Below are positions 58,711 to 64,000 of a DNA stretch of 64,000 nucleotides, piece by piece. The notes under the pieces were generated by a model. The model did not search any database. It saw only the letters and a list, made by a program, of their open reading frames with translations, and was not told the origin of the DNA. The translations under genes and the position numbers were made by a program. The number at the start of each line of letters is the position of its first letter. The first letter of the stretch is position 1. The stretch is from an uncultured Oscillospiraceae bacterium (GTDB lineage Bacteria > Bacillota > Clostridia > Oscillospirales > Oscillospiraceae), in NCBI GenBank assembly GCA_934573735.1, contig CAKTMC010000005.1:1-64000 (forward strand), in the 5' to 3' direction.

Positions 58711-59964
58711 CTACGCCTTTCTGATTTCAACCGATATTGTCACATCGCCTATCGCGCCCACATCGTCGTAGCCCGCGACAAAGACCTTTACCGGCACCAT
58801 ATAAGTGCCCGAGGATTCCTTGAAGTCCTTCAGATCCGCAACGGCGCGGATATTCTCGTTCTTTATCGCGTTGAGCTGCTCGTGCGTGCCGCGCAGCGTG
58901 ACGGTAAGCGTCTCGGTAATAATGGTAGACCTATAGCCGTCCGAGTCGTTTATGGTGGAGAGATTTGTCACCTGGAATTCGCGCGTTTCAAGCCCCACTA
59001 TCTCGATTGTCACTCGCGCCTCGGTTATTCCGGTAAGGTTACGGATATCGTTATCAAGAACGATGCTGTAGGTATTGGAATAAGCATCCGAGAAGTCCGT
59101 CAGATCTATGGTTCCGAGGACGATCTTATTCATACCGGCAAGTATCGAGGTATCGCCCGCAAGGGTAATGGTCGAGGGCTCTATCCTGATAACGGTATTT
59201 GCCGAGGTTGCGCCCGCGCCCTCTATGGTATCGACAGCAAGGGCTACCTCCTTGACCATGAGAAGCGGCAGCGTCGCCTTGATGGTATCGGTAGAACAGC
59301 TAATGCCGGTGAGAGAGCACTCGTCGCCGTTTGCGTCCATAAGAGTATATCCGGTATCGACCGAGTAGGTGCTGGTGATGCCGTCCTCGCCGAAGGTGAC
59401 CCATGCGTAGGAAACTCTGTTGATATAGACCTCGGGGCCGGTTATGGTTATCGTCGAGGGCTCAAACACGGGCATCTCGGCGGTATAGCCGTCGGCAGGC
59501 TGCGCGTCAAAGGTGCCGCGCACGGGTACCGTCCTTGACGACTGCTGCGAGACCATAAAATTCACCGTGTCGGGGCTTTTCTTGCTGACGGTGATATTCT
59601 TCTTGTCCGTCCCGTCCGGGAACACGATATCATAGCTTTGGGAGGTGTACGCCGCCTGAGTAAGCTTGCTCACGTCCACCTGCGCGACAAGGTCGTTTGA
59701 GTCCATGCCGCCGATAATGCGGCGAGGCCCCGTCACCTCAACGGTGACAGTATTGGTGTCAAGATCCGTGATGATCATGTTGCGCGAATTGCGCAGCTGC
59801 TCCTCACCTGCAAGCTCCACGCGCACTCCGCGGAATATCGTGGTAATTTCCTCAGCGTCCGTGCTGCTGAAATATACCCACATCGCAAGAGCCGCAAGGA
59901 AGGAGACTATCATCCAGAATACTTTACTGTCATACAGTTTTCTCATCGGGCTTGTCTTCTTCAT
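58711..59964 (-). CDS. cdaR: CdaR/YbbR-domain regulator of diadenylate cyclase
   Basis: A 417-residue extracytoplasmic protein anchored by one N-terminal helix (about 14-30) and made of four YbbR repeats, each ending in a VTVEVTGPRR- or VTVSKKSPDTV-like strand. CdaR binds CdaA and tunes its cyclase activity. ATG 59964 lies inside the end of cdaA (35-base overlap), with AAGGTGA seven bases upstream. In Bacillus glmM follows; here glmM is at 28852. Confidence 0.93.
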   Translation of the reverse strand: MKKTSPMRKLYDSKVFWMIVSFLAALAMWVYFSSTDAEEITTIFRGVRVELAGEEQLRNSRNMIITDLDTNTVTVEVTGPRRIIGGMDSNDLVAQVDVSKLTQAAYTSQSYDIVFPDGTDKKNITVSKKSPDTVNFMVSQQSSRTVPVRGTFDAQPADGYTAEMPVFEPSTITITGPEVYINRVSYAWVTFGEDGITSTYSVDTGYTLMDANGDECSLTGISCSTDTIKATLPLLMVKEVALAVDTIEGAGATSANTVIRIEPSTITLAGDTSILAGMNKIVLGTIDLTDFSDAYSNTYSIVLDNDIRNLTGITEARVTIEIVGLETREFQVTNLSTINDSDGYRSTIITETLTVTLRGTHEQLNAIKNENIRAVADLKDFKESSGTYMVPVKVFVAGYDDVGAIGDVTISVEIRKA

Positions 59965-60814
59965 TTTTCTTCACCTTAAGAAGTTTCCTGAGATGGGCTA
60001 TAAAGCCGGTTCTTTTATTGTCGTCCTCGTCGGAAATAAGCTCCGAGCGCAAAAGCTTTTCAAAAACTGTCGCCGTGAGGTGACGCTTGAGCATCCCCTC
60101 TATTGCGACGGAAACGGAGCCGGTCTCCTCCGAGACGATGACGACGACCGCGTCTGACTGCTCGCTCAGACCTATGCCCGCTCTATGGCGCATACCGAGA
60201 TCCTTGCTGAGATTGGTGCTCTTTGTCAGCGGAAGGACACAGCCTGCCGCGGCAATTCGCCCGTCACGGATAATCACAGCGCCGTCATGCAATGGCGCTT
60301 TATTATAAAACAGGTTCTTGAGAAGCTCCGCCGTCGTATCTGAATTGATAATGGTGCCGGTGCTCATGATATCGTTGAGCTTTACCTTGCGCTCAAAGAT
60401 GATGAGTGCGCCGGTGCGCGAGGCGGACATTTCGGTACAGGCAAGCACCGTCTGCGCTATCGCCTGCTCCGCCGCGGAACTTGAGACGGTCTTCCCCGTG
60501 GAAAAGCTGCTGCCCATACGCTCAAGCACACGCCGAAGCTCCGGCTGGAACAGGATGAGCAGCGCGATAAGTCCAAGCTCGACCGCGCGCTTCAGGAGGG
60601 AGTATATCATCGTGAGCTTAAAGAAATCCGACAGACCCAGCAGCACGAGAATAAGAATTAGTCCCTTTGCGAGATTATAGGAATTCGTGCGCCGGACAAA
60701 CCATATTGCTTTATATATAAGGAATGTGACAATGAGAATATCCACCGCGTCCGAAATACCGATGGTTCTCAGATAATTCCCTGCCCAAGATAAGGCGTTG
60801 CTTATAACTTCCAT
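59930..60814 (-). CDS. cdaA: Diadenylate cyclase CdaA (c-di-AMP synthase)
   Basis: A 294-residue enzyme: three N-terminal membrane helices (about 12-80) and the DAC domain with DGAVIIRDGRIAAAGCVLPL and LGMRHRAGIGLSEQSDA (the DGA and RHR motifs). It makes c-di-AMP from two ATP for potassium and wall homeostasis. It heads the cdaA-cdaR-rseC-like unit behind the promoter at 60871-60899. Confidence 0.95.
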   Translation of the reverse strand: MEVISNALSWAGNYLRTIGISDAVDILIVTFLIYKAIWFVRRTNSYNLAKGLILILVLLGLSDFFKLTMIYSLLKRAVELGLIALLILFQPELRRVLERMGSSFSTGKTVSSSAAEQAIAQTVLACTEMSASRTGALIIFERKVKLNDIMSTGTIINSDTTAELLKNLFYNKAPLHDGAVIIRDGRIAAAGCVLPLTKSTNLSKDLGMRHRAGIGLSEQSDAVVVIVSEETGSVSVAIEGMLKRHLTATVFEKLLRSELISDEDDNKRTGFIAHLRKLLKVKKNEEDKPDEKTV

Positions 60815-60870
60815 AGAAGCGACCTCATTTGTTTATATCAAAGCAGACACGCTGCCACTTTTATCACTTC

Positions 60871-60899
60871 ATTATAAATCATCCTTGCGAAAAAGGCAA
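60871..60899 (-). promoter_or_regulatory. Promoter of cdaA
   Basis: On the minus strand TTGCCT (60894-60899) and TATAAT (60871-60876) with a 17-base spacer, about 57 bases before the cdaA start. Confidence 0.65.
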
Positions 60900-60905
60900 A
60901 CATTA

Positions 60906-62033
60906 TTAAGGAAGATTTATATTTATTTCTTTCAACAGATCCGTCACCCTGTCTATCTCCCGCTCGGTATTGAAGGGAGAAAAGCTAAATCGCAGGGTCC
61001 CGCTGTTCAAAGTCCCCGCCGTGCGGTGCGCATATGGTGCGCAGTGAAGCCCCGGACGGGCGCATATCCCATGCTGCGACAGGCGCTGAGCCAGAGCTTC
61101 GCAGTCAATACCCCTCATTCTTATAGAAAGGACGCCGCTCTGCCGCTCCTTGTTCCCGCAAAATAGCTCTATCCCCTCGCAATCGGACAGTGTCCCCGCC
61201 ATACGCGCTAAAAGCCGCCGCTCATGCTCAAGTATCGCCTCCGTTCCGACGGCGGAAACATAGCTTATCCCCGCAAGCAGTCCCGCAATGCCGCAAACAT
61301 TATGAGTCCCTGCTTCAAGTCTCTCGGGAAGATACTCGGGCATGGTCTGCGATATACTGTCAGAGCCGGAGCCGCCGCTGAGAAGAGGCCTTGCCTCTGC
61401 GCCGCAAATGAGAATTCCCGTTCCCTGCGGTCCGAAAAGTCCCTTATGCCCGGGCATGGCGGCAAAGGCAGGAGAAAGGCGAGTAAAATCAAGCTCAAGC
61501 GTCCCCGCCGACTGCGAGGCGTCCAATACAAACGGCACGGCGGCGCGGCGGCAGAGCTCCGCGATTTCATACACCGGCAGAATATATCCGAAGACGTTTG
61601 AAACATGGGTGCAGATTACGGCCTCGGGCTTATATCGCCGCAGCTTAACCTCAAACTCCTCAAGCGTATTCGCATTGTCAAACAGCCTGCTCCCGGCAGT
61701 ATAAATATTATCCGTCAGCATATTGAGCGGCCGGGTGACGCTGTTATGCTCATAGCCCGACACGAGAACGCGCACTCCGGGTCTGACCAGAGAATTGACG
61801 GCAATATTCAGGGCGTGGGTCGCGTTCATAGTGAATACAATGTTTTCACACTCCGGGACATTGAAAAGCCGCGCTGCCGCCTCCCGGCAGGCAAAAACCG
61901 TCTCCGCCGCCAGCATTGCAGGCTCGTGCGCGCCGCGCCCCGGGCTTGCCATACTGCGCATCGCGCTCACGACGGCGTTTTCAACGCTGACGGGCTTTAC
62001 AAGGCTTGTAGCCGCATTGTCAAGATATATCAT
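60906..62033 (-). CDS. Class V aminotransferase, cysteine desulfurase-like
   Basis: A 375-residue PLP enzyme. MIYLDNAATSLVKP opens it, the PLP lysine is in AMPGHKGLFGPQGTG, and the late cysteine of sulfur-transferring members lies in RPGLHCAPYAHRT. It fits the group-II (SufS/CsdA-like) desulfurases of Clostridia. Its start overlaps the DUF3343 gene end by four bases. The pair DUF3343-desulfurase is typical of selenium or sulfur handling genes. Confidence 0.88.
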   Translation of the reverse strand: MIYLDNAATSLVKPVSVENAVVSAMRSMASPGRGAHEPAMLAAETVFACREAAARLFNVPECENIVFTMNATHALNIAVNSLVRPGVRVLVSGYEHNSVTRPLNMLTDNIYTAGSRLFDNANTLEEFEVKLRRYKPEAVICTHVSNVFGYILPVYEIAELCRRAAVPFVLDASQSAGTLELDFTRLSPAFAAMPGHKGLFGPQGTGILICGAEARPLLSGGSGSDSISQTMPEYLPERLEAGTHNVCGIAGLLAGISYVSAVGTEAILEHERRLLARMAGTLSDCEGIELFCGNKERQSGVLSIRMRGIDCEALAQRLSQHGICARPGLHCAPYAHRTAGTLNSGTLRFSFSPFNTEREIDRVTDLLKEININLP

Positions 62034-62281
62034 CGCACAAGCTCCCTGTATTCCCCGCCGTCAAGCCTTTGAAAAATCCTGCCGCTGATAAGTCCGCTTG
62101 CGCGAAGAAGCTCCAGCGCCGCGTCAAAGCTCCTGTACAGGCTCACCGCATAGCCGCAGCCGTTTTTAGTCAGTCCCTGCGGTGCCTTTACGACCGCCGC
62201 CGTAATGCCGGAGCGCTCCAATAATCTTGCGCTTTTCTGCGCGTAAGTGAGCGAGCGGCACATAAATAAATACTGCGTCAT
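62030..62281 (-). CDS. DUF3343 putative Se/S carrier-like protein
   Basis: An 83-residue protein MTQYLFMCRSLTYAQ with a C-terminal CGYAVSLYRS. DUF3343 is described as a putative selenium/sulfur carrier-like domain. ATG 62281 is supported by GGGGGA upstream; the longer reading to 62314 has no ribosome site. It overlaps the desulfurase-like gene by four bases, in the usual order. Confidence 0.85.
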   Translation of the reverse strand: MTQYLFMCRSLTYAQKSARLLERSGITAAVVKAPQGLTKNGCGYAVSLYRSFDAALELLRASGLISGRIFQRLDGGEYRELVR

Positions 62282-62348
62282 CACTGTCCCCCATCCGCCG
62301 GAATAAATCGGCATACTTTTCGGCGCAGCGGTACACGCGCGGAAAGCA

Positions 62349-62379
62349 AAAGCCGCAAGGCTTTCTGCTTTGCGGCTTT
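62349..62379 (-). terminator. Terminator after ispF
   Basis: AAAGCCGCAA (62349-62358) pairs with TTGCGGCTTT (62370-62379) around an 11-base loop. On the minus strand the stem ends in TTT followed by GCTTT. It separates ispF from the DUF3343 gene. Confidence 0.8.
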
Positions 62380-62438
62380 ATGCGCGGCATCCGCATGGCT
62401 CTCATTACATGATATGCGGCGGAGGCAATCGAGTGTAT

Positions 62439-62912
62439 TTATATATTATTTATCAAAACCACGGCATGGGCTGCAATGCCCTCGCCGCTGCCAGTGAAGC
62501 CGAGTCCCTCCTCGGTGGTGGCCTTGACGCTTATAAGCTCAACAGGCACGCTCATGGCCTCGGCGATATTATCCCGCATGGACTGAATGTGCTTTGCAAG
62601 CTTTGGGCGCTGAGCAAGTATCGTGCAGTCGGCATTATTGAGCTCATAGCCCGCCTCGCGGAGACGGCGCATGACCTCCTTGAGAAGCAGGAGACTGTCC
62701 GCGCCGGAAAAGCGCTCGTCATTATCGGGAAAGAGCTTGCCTATATCGCCCATGGCGGCAGAGCCGAGCAGAGCATCCATGAGCGCGTGAACAAGCACGT
62801 CCGCATCGGAATGACCGAGAAGCCCTTTTTCATAGGGGATATCCACCCCGCCGAGTATCAGTCTTCTGTCGGGCACAAGCCGGTGAACGTCATAGCCATG
62901 TCCTATCCGCAT
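62439..62912 (-). CDS. ispF: 2-C-methyl-D-erythritol 2,4-cyclodiphosphate synthase
   Basis: A 157-residue enzyme of the non-mevalonate isoprenoid pathway. [22 protein letters not shown] gives the metal ligands (Asp8, His10), and [18 protein letters not shown] and [11 protein letters not shown] complete the site. It overlaps ispD by 23 bases, so translation is coupled. ispF directly after ispD is the common clostridial order. Confidence 0.96.
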   Translation of the reverse strand: MRIGHGYDVHRLVPDRRLILGGVDIPYEKGLLGHSDADVLVHALMDALLGSAAMGDIGKLFPDNDERFSGADSLLLLKEVMRRLREAGYELNNADCTILAQRPKLAKHIQSMRDNIAEAMSVPVELISVKATTEEGLGFTGSGEGIAAHAVVLINNI

Positions 62913-63633
62913 ATTCGTCTCCCCTGTCTCTCAAAATCGCTTCCGCAAGCATCACGTCGTTCGGCGTTGTGAGCTTTATATTATTCGGGTCGCCCTCGAC
63001 AGCCTTGACCTTTACGCCCATAAGCTCGATGGCAGAGCAGTCGTCCGTTATCGGAAGCGCCTTTGTCGCGGCAACGGTCAATGCTCCCTTTATCAAATCC
63101 GCATCAAAGACCTGCGGAGTCTGCACACGCATAATACGCTCTCTGTCAAGCGTTGCGATAATGCGCTCATCCTCAACGTTTTTGAGCGTATCGGTGCTCG
63201 GTATGGCAGGGACGGCGGCGTAGAAATCCCGCGCCGCGTACACGGTGCGCTTTATCACGTCCTGCGTCACGAGCGGGCGCGCGCCGTCATGTATGGCGAT
63301 GAGCCTTGTCCCGCGTGAGACCTCGGACACGCCCGCAAGCGCGGACTCCATGCGTGTCGTGCCGCCGCGAATGACCTTTTTCACCTTCGTCACGCCGTAT
63401 TTCTTGCAGATATCCGCGACCTCAAGCAGCTTTTCCATGCGGGTCACGACAATAATCTCATCCACAAGCTCCGACTGCTGAAAGCTCAGCAGCGTTCTTG
63501 CCAGAACCGGCACATGGCACAGCTCCATCATGAGCTTATCACCGCCCATGCGAAGCGAGCTGCCCGCAGCGACTATAACCACGGCGCAGTGCGGGATTTT
63601 ATCCTTCTTTTTGAAAAGCTTTGAAAAAAGCAT
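62890..63633 (-). CDS. ispD: 2-C-methyl-D-erythritol 4-phosphate cytidylyltransferase
   Basis: A 247-residue transferase with a 15-residue basic N-terminal lead, then [20 protein letters not shown] (nucleotide loop), HDGARPLVT and [14 protein letters not shown]. It makes CDP-methylerythritol for isoprenoid synthesis. A usable AGAGGTG stands five bases before the ATG. Together with ispF it supplies undecaprenyl phosphate precursors. Confidence 0.95.
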   Translation of the reverse strand: MLFSKLFKKKDKIPHCAVVIVAAGSSLRMGGDKLMMELCHVPVLARTLLSFQQSELVDEIIVVTRMEKLLEVADICKKYGVTKVKKVIRGGTTRMESALAGVSEVSRGTRLIAIHDGARPLVTQDVIKRTVYAARDFYAAVPAIPSTDTLKNVEDERIIATLDRERIMRVQTPQVFDADLIKGALTVAATKALPITDDCSAIELMGVKVKAVEGDPNNIKLTTPNDVMLAEAILRDRGDEYADRTWL

Positions 63634-63673
63634 GGCGCACCTCTTTCAAGGTCAGCCGAATAGCTGACCGTAT

Positions 63674-64000
63674 TTATCCCTTTAACAGGCGAATTCTGGC
63701 AAAGTTCATCATGCCGTCCTGCATCTCGTCCAGACGCCTGAGCATTTTGCCCGCGCCGTATGCAGCGCACAAGACCGCGTCGTCAACTACCCTTGTGCGA
63801 ATACCGGTGCTGCGCTCGATAATTTTATCAATACCGTAGATAAGGCTGCCGCCGCCGGACATAATGATGCCGTTTGTATCCAAATCGCCGACAAGCTGGG
63901 GAGGCGTACGCTCCAGAACAAGGTGAACCGCATCAAGTATCTGGTTCATCGGCTCAACAAAGGCTTCTATAAGCTCTGTAGAGTTGACCTCTACAACGGC
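63674..64000 (-). CDS. MreB/Mbl rod-shape actin homologue, C-terminal part (runs off right edge)
   Basis: About 108 codons remain and the frame is open through base 64000 with no stop, so the N-terminal two thirds lie beyond the window. The fragment has GIIMSGGGSLIYGIDKII (adenosine motif) and AAYGAGKMLRRLDEM, the C-terminal signature of MreB-type actins. MreB guides wall synthesis in rods. Whether this is MreB or Mbl cannot be told from the fragment. It is the first gene seen of the minus-strand run ahead of ispD. Confidence 0.88.
   Translation of the reverse strand, partial: AVVEVNSTELIEAFVEPMNQILDAVHLVLERTPPQLVGDLDTNGIIMSGGGSLIYGIDKIIERSTGIRTRVVDDAVLCAAYGAGKMLRRLDEMQDGMMNFARIRLLKG

Overview
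The window looks like a chromosomal segment of an anaerobic, spore-forming, low-to-mid GC Clostridia, most like the gut Oscillospiraceae group. The evidence is gene content and order: spore genes (a SpoIVFA/SpoIVFB-like pair, SpoVAD/SpoVAE, SpoVM, a SipL-like DUF3794-LysM protein), Gram-positive housekeeping blocks (cdaA-cdaR, prpC-prkC-rsgA, remA, RNase J) and clostridial families (TIGR03960/DUF2344, DUF5685, DUF421/DUF4363, 2-hydroxyacyl-CoA dehydratase-type proteins). The species assignment is inference only.

Layout. 1-1990: the end of a mobile element carrying a large serine recombinase. 2029-5432: a PEPCK-like P-loop protein (probably DUF4914), a small membrane protein and a phosphodiester-glycosidase-family protein. 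5559-11278: truA, a structured 274-base repeat-like intergenic element, rplS with its leader, the radical SAM/DUF2344 pair, and the M50/M23 pair. 11398-11473: tRNA-Pro(CGG). 11752-14712: an orphan pair of 2-hydroxyacyl-CoA dehydratase-like genes plus a 55-residue membrane protein. 15067-18744: a lipoprotein, ddl, and a zinc-ribbon/DUF5685/DnaJ operon. 18762-20186: an ADP-ribosylglycohydrolase gene bracketed by two near-identical palindromes. 20199-24108: arsC/spx-like, RNase J, recR and rpe. 24266-27637: an XpaC-TelA-LemA-like-TPM membrane-stress operon. 27665-33632: ybaK, an amino-sugar block (LbH transferase, glmM, nagB-like), DUF421-DUF4363, nrdR and an AlkZ-like glycosylase. 33714-42283: Y-family polymerase plus YolD, spoVAD-spoVAE, then MoxR-DUF58-transglutaminase-NTPase-DUF364. 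42314-44055: an AT-rich islet (Ltp-repeat protein, zinc-ribbon/PASTA-like protein, small HTH regulator). 44156-64000 is almost all on the minus strand: yebC, then the long conserved block read from the right as mreB(partial)-ispD-ispF, DUF3343 and a cysteine desulfurase-like gene, cdaA-cdaR-rseC-like, and yicC-remA-gmk-rpoZ-priA-def-fmt-rsmB-rlmN-prpC-prkC-rsgA-(62-residue membrane protein)-spoVM-sipL-like.

How the parts fit. The long minus-strand block matches the Bacillus yloC-to-spoVM gene order, but coaBC, rpe and thiN are missing (rpe is at 23455) and a small membrane protein occupies the rpe/thiN slot. It ends in a 22-codon gene that I read as spoVM, next to a SipL-like gene; both products should act on SpoIVA at the forespore surface. 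Cell-wall and signalling functions (ddl, glmM, CdaA, PrkC, MreB) recur through the window.

No CRISPR array, complete prophage or recognisable known defence operon is present. The most unusual items are the overlooked spoVM and its sipL neighbour, the palindrome-bracketed ADP-ribosylglycohydrolase, the AT-rich Ltp islet, the 274-base inverted-repeat element, and the orphan dehydratase-like operon.
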